DNA from: Nemertoderma westbladi
Lineage: Eukaryota > Xenacoelomorpha > Nemertodermatida > Nemertodermatidae
Assembly (NCBI GenBank): GCA_032718475.1
Contig: JAUCBJ010004911.1
Location: forward strand, 1-48,877
Direction of reading: 5' to 3'
Length of the DNA stretch: 48,877 nt
Shown here: one piece after another, positions 31,919 to 42,776 of the stretch
Numbering within the stretch: the first letter of the stretch is position 1
Layout of the letters: every line of letters starts with the position of its first letter
Position numbers and translations under genes: made by a program
The notes under the pieces: generated by a model
The model's database searches: none
What the model was told of the DNA's origin: nothing
The model's input: only the letters and a program-made list of their open reading frames with translations

Positions 31919-32796
31919 TTCTGATGACACGGACCCCCCCCCCCCCCCCAGATTTTTCTATAAATCTTTATCATATTGCTTGAAATTTCAAACACAACTA
32001 GTTCCACTCACCGTCGATGACCCCATGAAGCCGGAATTTTCGATTTTGCCTTTACATTTTTTTTTATAAGCGTTTTAAAAAAGTGTCTTTTGCGAAATCG
32101 CACCATCCGTATCATTGCCATTCTTCACATTAGTCGTAATTGTTTCATATCAATAGAAAGCTTGCGTTGCAAGTATTCCAAATGTGCAACAATGTCTGAA
32201 TTTCGTTGAGAAACAGCTGAGATATAGGCGTTCAAAGATTGCAAGAATTATTGTTCACTGCAGGCCATTTATTCTATTTAATAAATACACAATATTCTGG
32301 AACTATTTGTTTAAGTATGAATAGCTACGCAATAGATATATTGGATAGGAATACCGATGATGCCAACCAACTCATAAAATAAATAACACATTCTAGAATT
32401 TTGTGTATTTATTTAATAAAATAAATGGCCTTCAGCGAACAATAATTCTTGCAATATTTGAACGCCTATATCTCAGCTGTTTCTCAACGAAATTCAGATA
32501 TTGTTACATATTTGGAATCCTTGCAACGCGAGCTTTTTAATGATATGAAAAAGTTACGACTACTGCGAAGAATGGTCACGATACTGAGGGTGCGATTTCG
32601 CAAAAGACACTTTTTTAAAACGCTTATAAAAAAAATGTAAAGGCAAAATCGAAAATTCCGGCTTCATGGGGTCATCGACGGTGAGTGGAACTAGTTGTGT
32701 TTCAAATTTCAAGCAATATGATAAAGATTTATAGAAAAATCTGGGGGGGGGGGGGGGGGTCCGTGTCATCAGAAAATGACACTATATTACGGGACA
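31897..32796. mobile_element. 900-bp foldback transposon with long inverted arms
   Basis: The left end (TGACCCGTAATATAGTGTCA, then TTTTCTGATGACACGGACCC and a run of about 15 C) is matched by the right end, a run of about 15 G followed by TCCGTGTCATCAGAAAATGA and CACTATATTACGGGACA. Arms extend some 390 bp inward with good similarity (CAACTAGTTCCACTCACCGT, CGCCTATATCTCAGCTGTTT) around a loop near 32290-32390. There is no transposase. Open frames on either strand are by-products of the palindrome. Confidence 0.9.
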
Positions 32797-32798
32797 TT

Positions 32799-33172
32799 AT
32801 CGGTTATTAGCTTCCCTTCCATTGATTGTCGGTTATTAGCTTCCCTTCCATTGATTATCGGTTATTAGCTTCCCTTCCATTGATTATCGGTTATTAGCTT
32901 CCCTTCCATTGATTATCGGTTATTAGCTTCCCTTCCATTGATTATCGGTTATTAGCTTCCCTTCCATTGATTATCGGTTATTAGCTTCCCTTCCATTGAT
33001 TATCGGCTATTAGCTTCCCTTCCATTGATTATCGGTTATTAGCTTCCCTTCCATGGATTATCGGTTATTAGCTTCCCTTCCATTGATTATCGGTTATTAG
33101 CTTCCCTTCCATTGATTATCGGCTATTAGCTTCCCTTCCATTGATTATCGGCTATTAGCTTCCCTTCCATTG
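32799..33172. repeat. 29-bp minisatellite, about 13 copies, just upstream of exon 7b
   Basis: The unit contains TTATCGGTTATTAGCTTCCC followed by TTCCATTGA, with GGCTATT variants. It abuts the right end of the foldback element and ends about 120 bp before the exon 7b acceptor. The CTTCCCTTCC blocks are pyrimidine-rich and could act as extra polypyrimidine or splice-regulator sites. Confidence 0.93.
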
Positions 33173-33290
33173 CCTTTTATTTGTTTTTACTGACATTAAT
33201 ATAACTTTATATTATACAGTGTACTGTATATTTACTGTATGTAGTACACCCTCCATTATTAACTTGTCAATAAATTTACCCTTTGGGAAG

Positions 33291-33463
33291 GTGGGAGGTT
33301 TTTGGATGGTAGCGTCACTTCCACAATGGAAGCCGATATCTTCCTGAGATTCAAGGAAGTTGTGGATATTTATTCGTGTTCCTGGGGCCCGGACGACGAT
33401 GGCAAGACTCTCGGTAGGCCTAGCAAGGTTGCTGAGGCTGGGCTTATGGGAGGGATCAATGAG
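33291..33463 (+). CDS. PCSK1-like: PC1/3-like convertase exon 7b (alternative version 2)
   Basis: The acceptor CCCTTTGGGAAG (weak pyrimidine tract) opens (G)GRFLDGSVTSTMEADIF, then LRFKEVVDIYSCSWGPDDDG and KTLGRPSKVAEAGLMGGINE, ending GAG|GTTACT (weak donor). It is 173 bp with the same phases as 7a and 7c and has no stop. It keeps Asp228, Glu236, SWGP and Asp257-259 (furin numbering). It has Ser230, Ser233 and Gly264, so the acidic residue at 264 is lost, and the usual VDGP or VEGP reads LGRP. Cys252 replaces Ala. The weaker sites fit either a regulated exon or one beginning to decay. Confidence 0.8.
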
Positions 33464-33958
33464 GTTACTCTCAATGTCCTTGCGGGCTCTAGGGGTTCAG
33501 AACTGTTCATAATATTGTAGTTTAATAGCCCTTATTGACTAAATGTGTTTTGTTTCATGGTATGGGGATGGCGGTTACTGATCACGGTAGACTAAGATTC
33601 GGTTGATGTTTTTAACGAATGTACCGTTGATGTTTAATAATTGTATCGTTTATGGCTACCGATTGCTCAGTGTTTTTTTTTGTTTATTCCAAAATTTCAA
33701 CACTACCTATAACGCCGCTATGAAAATATGATAAAAATATAGTATGTAGGCATACTTTAAATACACCATTGGATTAAATAATTTCAATTATAGTAAAAAC
33801 ATAGAATGTAACATTGAGTTACAGATTGAGTTACATCACTATCGATGCAGTTCTCGCTAAGTTCGTTCGTGTAACATTCAAACAACTTAACTTTTCAAAT
33901 TGAAATAATTATTTATTAGTTATTTCCAAACAATTATTATGAACGCGTCGTTCGACAG
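33464..33958 (+). other. PCSK1-like: Spacer between exons 7b and 7c
   Basis: 495 bp of AT-rich DNA with no repeat array, ending in the acceptor CGTTCGACAG. No gene recognised. Confidence 0.7.
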
Positions 33959-34131
33959 GTGTGCGAATTCTAGATGGCAAAGTTACAGACACGTTGGAGG
34001 CGAGATCGGTTCTTTTTAATAACCACATTGTGGACATTTATTCTGCCAGTTGGGGTCCCACAGACAATGGGAAGACAGTGGACGGACCCAGGAAGTGTGG
34101 TATAGAGGCCTTCGCTAAGGGCATCATAGAG
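33959..34131 (+). CDS. PCSK1-like: PC1/3-like convertase exon 7c (alternative version 3)
   Basis: The acceptor TCGTTCGACAG opens (G)VRILDGKVTDTLEARSV, then LFNNHIVDIYSASWGPTDNG and KTVDGPRKCGIEAFAKGIIE, ending GAG|GTTCAC. It is 173 bp with the same phases as 7a and 7b. It is the most family-typical version at the ends (VTDTLEARS, KTVDGP, IEAFAKG) and keeps Asp228, Asp233, Glu236, Asp258 and Asp264. It differs at Lys230, Thr257 and Asn259. The frame is intact, and 7c joins exon 8 (GRGGKGS) in phase exactly as 7a does. The donor is non-consensus beyond GT. Confidence 0.85.
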
Positions 34132-34744
34132 GTTCACAGTAATCCTTGTTACATGCATTCAACTCTGGTTGAGGGGTTATATATATTTTCTACGCTGTTT
34201 ATGTGGTTGTTATTGGTTACGGCTTATTGGGATGTATTTTTCTTTGCGCTCTTTGAGGTTGTTCACATTCACATCTACAATAGAGTATTTCAATAGAATA
34301 GCATATTTTTGCAATATTGCACAATCAAATATAAAATATATATATCTAAAAACATAAAATCGATGTATTTTATGTATAAATTTTATACTTGGGATATATT
34401 AAATTTTTAACAACAATTTTTTATTTTTGACCTCAAATTTAACCAATGGCGAAAATTATAATGGTCGAATTTTCGTCTAATAAATTTTAAAATTCAAATT
34501 CTTGAAGTTCATTGCAAAATATAATAATATAATATATCATCAGGGATAGTTTTTTTTCCGAGATGTCAAAGATATGGGGTGGGAATGCCAGTTATAATAT
34601 CTACTTCGAGGTAGATATAGCTCTTTCCAAATCTTTTGCAATATAGTGGCTGAATTCCACGAGCATTGCAGTGTAGCACGCAGCTACTGTGTAGCTTCAC
34701 ATACAACGCAAGAGCCCGTATAATGCAGATGCACGTACACTGCA

Positions 34745-35062
34745 GCTTGGTGCTCGTTCGTTGCAGCTGCACGTACACTGCAGCTGCACGTACACTGCAG
34801 CTGCACGTATACTGCAGCTGCACATACACTGCAGCTGCACGTACACTGCAGCTGCACGTACACTGCAGCTGCACGTACACTGCAGCTGCACGTACACTGC
34901 AGCTTGCTGCTCGTTCGTTGCAGCTGCACGTACACTGCAGCTGCACGTATACTGCAGCTGCACATACACTGCAGCTGCACGTACACTGCAGCTGCACGTA
35001 CACTGCAGCTGCACGTATACTGCAGCTGCACGTACACTGCAGTTGCACGTTCACTGCAGCTT
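34745..35062. repeat. 17-bp minisatellite (CAGCTGCACGTACACTG), about 18 copies
   Basis: Units of CAGCTGCACGTACACTG with ATA and CAT variants. Two interruptions reading CAGCTT followed by GCTCGTTCGTTGCAG (34743-34765 and 34900-34922) mark a higher-order duplication. GCAGCTGC and CTGCAG palindromes recur each unit, and all frames are open because the period is 17. Confidence 0.93.
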
Positions 35063-35177
35063 ATTCGCAGTAACATACATATACATCGTCACTTTCCACA
35101 TTATACATTGTTCAATGTTATTAACGTTATGCTCAATGTCGGAATGATGTTTAATTATATTGTAAATATGATTTCAT

Positions 35178-35325
35178 ATTGTATATAGTGTATATGTTGC
35201 TCGTACTCAATGTTTATAGTGTATATGTTGCTCTTTACTCAATGTTTATAGTGTATATGTTGCTCGTACTCAATGTTTATAGTGTATATGTTGCTCGTAC
35301 TCAATGTTTATAGTGTATATGTGAT
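35178..35325. repeat. 31-bp tandem repeat, four to five copies
   Basis: GTTTATAGTGTATATGTTGC followed by TCGTACTCAAT repeats with small variation (one TCTTTACTC). Confidence 0.85.
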
Positions 35326-35701
35326 ATTGTCATGGTAATGTCGCACTTTACAATGACATGTTTATGTAACTTTTCCATTTATACTACTGTATTCGTGTTT
35401 ACTGGCGATGCATTGCATGTAAAGTAACTCGCAAATAATGTCTTTATCTACATAGTATTTGCAGGTTTCTGCAATTCTGTAAGTCATTATAGTTAAATTA
35501 ATTATATTACAAATATATTAAAAATTACAAATCCTGTTAGAGTTTTAAAGCGTAAGTATTTGCAATTGGCAATTATAGGCAACTCGGTTCTTTATACTAT
35601 ATCTTTGAATGAATGTAACCAAACAAATGTTGTTTTTCTGAAATGATTACACTTAAAATTTGGTTTGTCAAAAATTTAAACTTCAATAATCTAGGGTAGG
35701 T

Positions 35702-35917
35702 GTAAAACGCGGATCCGGATCCGTATCCGGATTCCAAAATTATCAATTAAGGGAAAGGAGCAGGTTACAGTGGCACGTTATTCTAACCAAAACAATAAAC
35801 TAAAGTGAATAGAACAGGTTATAGTTTTATTTTTGAGAGTTATAAAAATGTAAAAAAAAATCGACTTCCGTAGGGACAATGTTAAATGTAGAATCCGGAT
35901 CCGGATCCGTGTTTTAC
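35702..35917. mobile_element. Foldback element with CGGATCCGGATCCG arms
   Basis: GTAAAACGCGGATCCGGATC at the left is inverted at the right as CCGGATCCGGATCCGTGTTT followed by TAC. The centre (35755-35800) contains AAAGGAGCAGGTTACAGTGG and AACCAAAACAATAAAC, the same core as the element at 12638-13020, which has different arms. Confidence 0.75.
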
Positions 35918-36203
35918 TCTGACCCAATAATCTATTGGTATGGGTTAAAAAAATTTGTTTGTGAACAAAGTTAGTTCGGCTGAAGTACCTAATTCAAGCA
36001 AGCAAACAGTCGGCCGAGGCCGGAGGCGACCCGAATGGCTGAGTTGACCCTGGCGGGGCTGAACCTACACCCAATAGATTGCAAGACTAGAGGGAAAATT
36101 GATTTTACTTTTTTTTACGAGAAATAGTTAAGTATTACCTAATTAGGTTAGATTTATTTACTTGTCTCGGCAATGATTATAATCAGTGTAATGTTTATCA
36201 TAG

Positions 36204-36343
36204 GGTCGCGGTGGTAAGGGCTCCATATACGTGTGGGCCTCTGGAAATGGAGGCAAGAAAGACAACTGCAACTGTGACGGATACACATCTAGTATATACA
36301 CCTTGTCTATCAGTAGTGCGTCAGAGCACGGAGAATCACCCTG
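36204..36343 (+). CDS. PCSK1-like: PC1/3-like convertase exon 8: oxyanion-hole Asn
   Basis: The acceptor TTTATCATAG opens [37 protein letters not shown], then [10 protein letters not shown], ending CCCTG|GTAAGT (a strong donor) two bases into the Trp codon. ASGNGG holds the asparagine that stabilises the oxyanion; PC2 has Asp here, so this is not PC2. DNCNCDGYT supplies the disulfide and acidic S1/calcium site. 140 bp. It is the constant partner of all three exon 7 versions, which end in phase 0. Confidence 0.95.
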
Positions 36344-36442
36344 GTAAGTTATTTACAGAGATATTAATCTATTAACATTTATTGTTAAATTGTTACTTTT
36401 TCGTTCGAACATATCCTAAAATCGGGAGAAAAACTAGCACTA

Positions 36443-37467
36443 GGGGAAAAAGTTACTCATAGGATGCATTGATTTTACTTTTTTCCCGGCGAAAATGGTA
36501 GATTAAAATATTTTTGGTGGAATTTCTTAAATCATATGTTGAAAGAGCATCGAAGTTGAAATGGTTTGCAAGTAATTTCAGCAAAATCCATTCACGCACA
36601 CAAAAGTTATTGCAACTTTAGTGTCTGCAAGGCGAACTCAGAAACGGAACTCAATATCTAATATTGGTTTATGTTGTTAAGCGGCTTTCTAGTTACGTAA
36701 TAAATATTCGAGAACACTAAATTATTTAACATTGAGTAAGGCAGCATCAGGATTTGAAGAGTACAATAATATGAATCGCAGTAACTATGGGAGCAATAAA
36801 GTAAAATACTATAGTTCAATTTTATTTGTAAAACTATATATTATATTACTTAAGTAATACATTGGAAAAAAGTATAGCTTTTTTTTCACTATATTCGAGA
36901 CATTTTACTTACCGAGCGTCAGCGAAATTTATAAATGGAGAGAATATTGAAAAGTAGTGTTCTAAGTTTTTTCCCATGTAATACGTAATTTTATGGGCGC
37001 TTTTGTTGCTCAATTCTTTAATAAAACATAGCGATATACTACAGTACAGTTGTGGTACAAAATATATTTAACTGTAGTATTTTACCATATTGCCTCCATA
37101 GTTACTGCGATTCTTAATTACTGGACTCTTATCTTCAACTCCCGTTGCTTCCTTATTCAATTTTAAATAATTTAGTGTTCTAGAATATTTATTACGTAAC
37201 TAAAGAGCTTCATAACAACATAAACCAAATTGGATAATAAGTTCCGTTTTGGAGTTCGCCTTGCAGACATTAAAGTTGCAATAACTTATGAGTTTAGATT
37301 TTGCTCAAATTACGTGCAAACCTTTTCTACGTCGATGCTCTTTCAAGACATGTAATTAAATTGAAGAAGCTCCACCAAAAATATTTTATTTATTTATTTA
37401 TTTTTGCCGAGAAAAAATCTAAAATCAATGCAATCCCATGGCTTACTTTTTTCCCTTGGGAAAAAAC
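36443..37467. mobile_element. About 1-kb foldback element with 400-bp imperfect arms
   Basis: Left-arm blocks GAAAGAGCATCG, GCAATAACTT in reverse, GTCTGCAAGGCGAACTC, GGTTTATGTTGTTA, TAGTTACGTAATAAATATTC and GAACACTAAATTATTTAA recur in reverse order and complement between 37180 and 37400. The centre carries the GAATCGCAGTAACTATGG block shared with 9965-10290. A further diverged copy of the family's end (GGCGCTCGGTAAATAAA) follows at 37500-37660. No coding capacity. Confidence 0.8.
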
Positions 37468-37660
37468 ATAAACATTTTCTCCGAATTTTGGGGTATATTT
37501 AAGCGAAAAGGTAATAATTTAATAATAAAACTCTGTTATTAAAGAATTGAGTAACAAATAGTACCAATTTCAGAAAAAATTAACCATGCTGGCGCTCGGT
37601 AAATAAAATGCCTCGAGAATTGTGGAAAATTATACCTTTTTCCCATGTAATAAATAATTA

Positions 37661-39060
37661 TTATTGTGGATTTGGCACATTAACCGGGATATTCATTGTT
37701 TATAATACTAGAAAGCCAGCAAGCTGGCTGGAAGGAGCCCGGGGGAAAAATCCTAGCCAAGACTATTACAAAGAACTATGTCAGTCAGCAGTAAGTAAAC
37801 TAAAATTGTCTAAACTGCAAGGCGTGAGGCTAGCTGACTTTGTGGCTCGCCCCACATAATAAAAAATGCAACTTAGCTACCACTAACAAAAATATAATAT
37901 GAAGCAAATAATTTCATTATCAAGCACGTTTACAAGATATAAGATGCGATTACCGAATATTTATAAAAAATGCCCATGATGCACAACCAGATAAATAACA
38001 ACGAATAGAGCCAAATAACTAATTTAGTTTCCTTCTATAGGTATTACCCCGTCGTCAAGCGGAATATCTCTTCCCAGTGAATTCTATGTGAATATGTAAT
38101 ATAGGTACTCCTTAGGCGGTAGGCCAGAGCGGGCTCCTTAAATACATGCAACTACTGTATTATAGTGTAGGTCAACTATAAAACATTTTGCAATCCACAG
38201 TGAGTATCGACTGCAATAGGACACAACACACTGCTTTGTGTAACTAAAATTCATTCTCCTGATCCACCCCCTAACATAGCAGAGTGAGTAACCTTATTGT
38301 AGATATACCCTTAGGAAGCACTGGGAGAGCAATCAGCTTATGGGGTAATACATTAGAAACCAACAGCTTATGTGTGAGTAAACATTGCCTTTCCTTATAG
38401 CCTACTAGTAAAACTTGGCAACCAACACGTTTTTCTATGACTGTGTATAACATATTAAGCCATATTTCATCATGAACACCAGCTGCATTGCTTTTAATTT
38501 CGCGACAAAACAATGTCAAAAAACTAAATATATCGAATACCACACATAGAATCGATCTGAAATTTTGTAACGCGATTATGAACCACCAAAGCAATGTACT
38601 TGCAAAATTTCATCAAAATCGCCAGGCAGGAAGTGCCTTAACCTAGATAATTATCAGTCAGTATGTCAGTCAGTATGTCAGTCAGTGTAATGTATCCTGA
38701 GATTTATACAGAAAGTATCCCTGAGATTCTTACAGTAAGTATCCCGCTGTCAAGCGGGCTCCTAAATACAGAGACATTGTACTTGTGAAATTTGTGTAAG
38801 TTTTTGTCAAATACGTGATTCTACACTTAAGTTGCTTTAGGAAATGTATTTTGAAGCTGCTAGTAGTGCAGCTATTCTACGCAATTAGCATTAATTATTA
38901 AGGGTACAAGATGACAAGCTGTCGGCATAATTTATAGATAATGTCTTTTTCCGGTAGAAAATAACTTTTAGGGGATCTTCAGTTATAAACTGAGTCGCAT
39001 TGGATGCGCGTTATCCTTAATGATTCCCGGTGGACGCATCGCTTGTAGTATTCCGTATAG
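37661..39060. other. Intron 8 DNA without recognised gene
   Basis: AT-rich DNA with a short GTCAGTCAGTAT repeat at 38654-38690 and a duplicated motif TACAGAAAGTATCC/TACAGTAAGTATCC near 38705-38740. Open frames here (37608-37859 and 38271-38594) show no recognisable domain. Confidence 0.5.
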
Positions 39061-39345
39061 CTATGATATGCTAGATGCGGGAGCGGAGAGATACACTATC
39101 CGCGTACTCATAACGGGCTTCACCATGTGCACAACGGGTTGCGTTTTAATCTTCCCTTTCGATTTCCCGAGGGATAATGTCTTTTTGAGATCAATCAATG
39201 GATCTGTGTTGCGCTTAGTATCTTCCCTTGTCACTTCCATTATAGCTAACAGCGAAACCGATCGAATCAATATGCTTGCGGTAAACTGTAGACAAGGGTT
39301 TTTCCATATTCGCCACTCATTATCACAACTTTTTCTTCTAAACTC
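39061..39345 (-). pseudogene. Possible coding relic, minus strand, family unknown
   Basis: On the minus strand a frame from about 39345 reads MSLEEKVVIMSGEYGKTLVY and stops near 39270. The overlapping frame continues MEVTREDTKRNTDPLIDLKK, then TLSLGKSKGKIKTQPVVHMV and ends SAPASSIS at 39061. The composition looks coding, and the two pieces join across a single frameshift. I recognise no family. It may be a fragment of a mobile element or retrocopy. Confidence 0.25.
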
Positions 39346-39790
39346 ATTGTATCTGCGATGAACTCAATTTTATCATCTGTTAAATTTTAGTCATATTTAG
39401 ACTTCGTTGCTTTTAATTTAACTAATAATCTTTTCAAAGAATATAATTTAACTCCACTTGTTTTTTAGTTATACTGAAGAAAATAAAATTAAACAAAACA
39501 AACTAACTAACTTTGGGTTTCAACTGATTTAGTGAATGATAAAAGGCATGTTGTTATACTGATGGTACTTAAGTTTAGTGCAAATAACGTTATTTAACCG
39601 GGTAAAACAACGGTTTAAGCAGTTAAAGATAATTTATCGAATGACCCACTAATTATGAATTGTTATTGGCTTACATAGAAGAAGATGCTGAGACGTCTTC
39701 GGCTCAATAAATGCCTTCGTACGCCCTTGTAACGGTAGGACGGGTAGGGATATGTAACCCCATACCCGTAGGCCATACCCGGGGCGGGTA

Positions 39791-39860
39791 TGGCCTATTC
39801 TATTGGTCGTCCTTGTATGGCCTATTCTATTGGTCGTCCTTGTATGGCCTATTCTATTCA
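39791..39860. repeat. 28-bp tandem repeat, about 2.5 copies
   Basis: TATGGCCTATTCTATTGGTC followed by GTCCTTG repeats just downstream of an inverted pair (TACCCGTAGGCCATACCCGG with GGGCGGGTATGGCC). Confidence 0.8.
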
Positions 39861-40421
39861 GCAAATTTGGGCATCTCAATGTTGCAACCCTTACTGAACA
39901 ACTCTTCCTTTCATCTGATGTTTCTTTCTTAACTATCTCCAGCAGATACAAATAGCAATGAGGAGACTCTTATTTAACACCGACGAAACCTCCCACGAAT
40001 TCTTCCCGCGTCGCCTGTTTTTTCCCACATTTCCCTGGAGAATCCTCATTGGAGCAGCAAGAGTGTCCTGCGCAGTTGCGTCTGATGAACTTAGGAACAG
40101 AGTGAAAGTATTTGACATCCTCTGTGACACCCTCTGTGACACCCTGAGGCCGTTTCCCCAAATGCAGATTCCCTACTTCAGTTTGACGAGCTACCTCCAA
40201 AGTTGATGTAACAGCAGCACACATCGAACCTGTCGCCCATCGACTACATGGAGGCTGTGGCCCCGCTGGCAGTGATTCCACACGTTGGCATGATTACCTG
40301 ATCCGTTATGGTGCCCTTAGTGAGGGCCTCAGAGATGTAGTGACTGGTTTAACACGCATCCTTGCTAACACTGTTGTCCTATGGGATTCTGTACCCCCGT
40401 TAATGTCAGGCATGGAAATCG

Positions 40422-42244
40422 ATCAACTTGCTTACTGGGCGGAAAAGCCAACCAACCACCAAGGTTAAGGCTCAATCACCAGCCGATCGCCTCAATGGTT
40501 GGAAGGCCCACTTTGAAAAGCTCCTCAATAATGACAGGGTATTGCCTGATAACTTTATAGAAGTAAAAGTGTCTGAGTCTGTACTCCCAGATATTCCCAT
40601 TGGCGATATCTCCTTTGCAGAAGTGAAGGCTGCTGCAAAGAGCATTAAGACCAATCGTACCAGTGGAGTAGATGGTGTTCCCCCTGAGGTCTTTAAAATA
40701 CCTGAGTGTTTACAGCTCATCTATTCCATTATAGTAGACATGTACCGAACAACAAGAGTCCCACAAGAAATGAAAACAAATAAGTTGGTGCCAGTTCCCA
40801 AGAAGGGCAACCTATCACTCAATGGTTCTTTTCGGGGAATCTCATTGATCTCGATTGCTGCAAAGCTATACAATAGAATTCTATTAAATCGCATCATGGA
40901 TCCCATTGAGAGACTGCTCCGTGGAAATCAGAATGGGTTCCGTAAAGGTCGTGGGACCATGGAACCCATTTTGGCACTTAGAAGGATAATTGAAGAGTTA
41001 TCAAAAAAGAAAGACAGGCAACTGGCTGTTATCTTTGTTGACTTCTTCTAGGCCTTTGATTCAGTCTCTCGCTCACGTATGTTAAGCATACTTCGATGTT
41101 ACAGCAATGTTCAGCATTATATGGGATTCCTGATGAAATTATTGCAGCAATCAGATCAGTATACGATGGTTCGACAACATTTGTGTCTACTGTTGATGGT
41201 GACACAGAACCATTTGAAGTGTTATGGGGTGTCCTCCAGGGAGACACACTTGCACCATTCTTGTTCATAATTGTGGTTGACTATGTTCTACGCATGTCCT
41301 TAGATCATCCATCATACATAATGATGATGGGGTGATGATAACTCCACCTACTGGCTCCAGAAGTCGAGGAAATCCTGCCAAGTTCCTAACTGATCTAGAC
41401 TTTGCTGATGACTTAGGAGTACTCTCAGAATCACTAGAGGGAGCCCAACGGCTCCTCAGCTCATTAGAACATGCTGTTTCTAGTGTTGGTCTTTTTATTA
41501 ACTCCAGAAAGACCAAAATTTTGACAGTTAACTTTGAAAGTCCACAGCAAGTCTCTGATCGGATGAGCATAAGCTTAAAGGATGGTATGCTTGAGCATGT
41601 GGACGACTTCTGTTACCTGGGATCATTGATCCGGAAGTCAGGTGAGGACCTTCGAATACGTAAGGGAAAGGCATGGGCAGCCTTGAATAGGCTCTCCGGG
41701 TTTTGGAAGTCACTGAGAATTAATCGGAAACTTAAGGTCCGATTATTTAGAGCAGCAGTAGATCCAGGACTCCTCTTCTTAGAGTCCATGCTGGGCTCTA
41801 ACTGCTGAGGACACCAAATCTCTGGATGGCACATTCACAAGAATGCTACGCCGGGTTCATTGTGTCAAGTACAATACACACATCTCCAACCAGACACTAT
41901 ATAACATTGGAGGTGTCTCATTGGTTCCCCCAAGCTTGACACTAGAACAAAATCGCCTCCGCTTTGCAGGACATTGCTTTCGCCGTGAGGACCAGCCAGT
42001 GCATAATGTTGTACTTTGGCAGCCTCATGGAGTGAATAAGCATGGTGGACAGCCCATGACGTTCTTGAGACGCATCTTAAAGGACACTGGCCTTGAAGAT
42101 GCGGATGATCTAGCAAATGTCATGGGTGATGGGAGTTGTGGCGGCGCAATTTTGTCGACAATCCTACACAGCATTCTTAAAAATGCAGCTGCAATGCAGC
42201 ATGCCGATCCTAGTAGCAATGTCTGGCTGGCTTATTCCACTTGA
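40422..42244 (+). pseudogene. RTE-like retrotransposon reverse transcriptase, broken
   Basis: Starts LTGRKSQPTTKVKAQSPADR, then LNGWKAHFEKLLNN, the usual linker before RT. RT blocks follow: KAAAKSIKTNRTSGVDGVPPE, here split as IKTNRTSGVDGVPPEVFK, then NKLVPVPKKGN, FRGISLISIAAKLYNRIL, RGNQNGFRKGRGT and AVIFVDFF with a TAG at 41049 where F-V-D-F-x-K-A-F-D is expected. After a frameshift, GVLQGDTLAPFLFIIVVDY and, after another, LTDLDFADDLGVLSES (the F-A-D-D box) and FINSRKTKILTVNF. The C-terminal end (MLRRVHCVKYNTHISNQ, YNIGGVSLVPP, RFAGHCFRR) runs to 42244. One stop and at least two or three frameshifts make it non-functional. The 5' endonuclease half is absent or unrecognisable upstream of 40422. 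It lies in intron 8. Confidence 0.88.
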
Positions 42245-42776
42245 CAAGTGACCTGGGGTACTCCCATTGGAATAGGTCAGTGTCTCAGACGACTAGTACA
42301 GTGACTCAGGATGTGGGGTATTATTGGTCTATGGTTGCTGCACTGTGGAATGCGTAGGTGCACTGCCTTTGTCCACGTTGTTCCACATTCTTGTTCAATA
42401 GTTATCGGGGCCATAGCATCCTCACAATGAAAATGACCGAAGCTATAATCTTCCGTGCAGAGGCAGTCACCCGGGTGATCTCCTCTCCATGCTTTGTTAT
42501 GCCACTGGACCCCCCTGTTTGCCATCATCCCAGTGACGGCTGTTTACGGCGTAAATTAATTTTAGTAAAATTGAAGTTTAATGCAAGGAACAAAGACGTT
42601 GCATAAGTTTAGGCATGTCGTCAAACATTCTACGAAATCTTTTTTTTGCTCTTTATCAGCTGTTATATTTATATTTACGACGATTTTCCTGCGCAAAGGG
42701 TCAATTTTGGTTTCTTTAGTTAGCCCCCCCCCCCCCCCCTCCCCCCATATGTGGCGACAATATAATTTTGATTCAG
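42245..42776 (+). other. PCSK1-like: End of intron 8
   Basis: Probably the retroelement's 3' untranslated part to about 42540, then AT-rich DNA with a C-run of about 18 at 42723-42740 and the acceptor TTTTGATTCAG. Confidence 0.6.

Larger units (their letters stand above)
34132..36203 (+). other. PCSK1-like: Intron 7c-8
   Basis: Donor GTTCAC, acceptor ATGTTTATCATAG. It holds the two tandem repeats and the small foldback element listed separately. The stretches 34145-34740 and 35335-35700 are AT-rich without other features. Confidence 0.75.

Noticed and set aside
32449-32769. Short ORFs in the 900-bp foldback element as a transposase
   Set aside because: Frames on the two strands mirror each other because of the palindrome, and no DDE or other transposase motif is seen.
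34566-35188. Cys/Leu-rich and VQLQCTCSC repeat proteins on both strands
   Set aside because: Same cause: a 17-bp satellite with palindromic units.
39958-40281. Plus- and minus-strand ORFs before the RTE-like copy
   Set aside because: They overlap each other, show no conserved domain, and probably belong to decayed element sequence.
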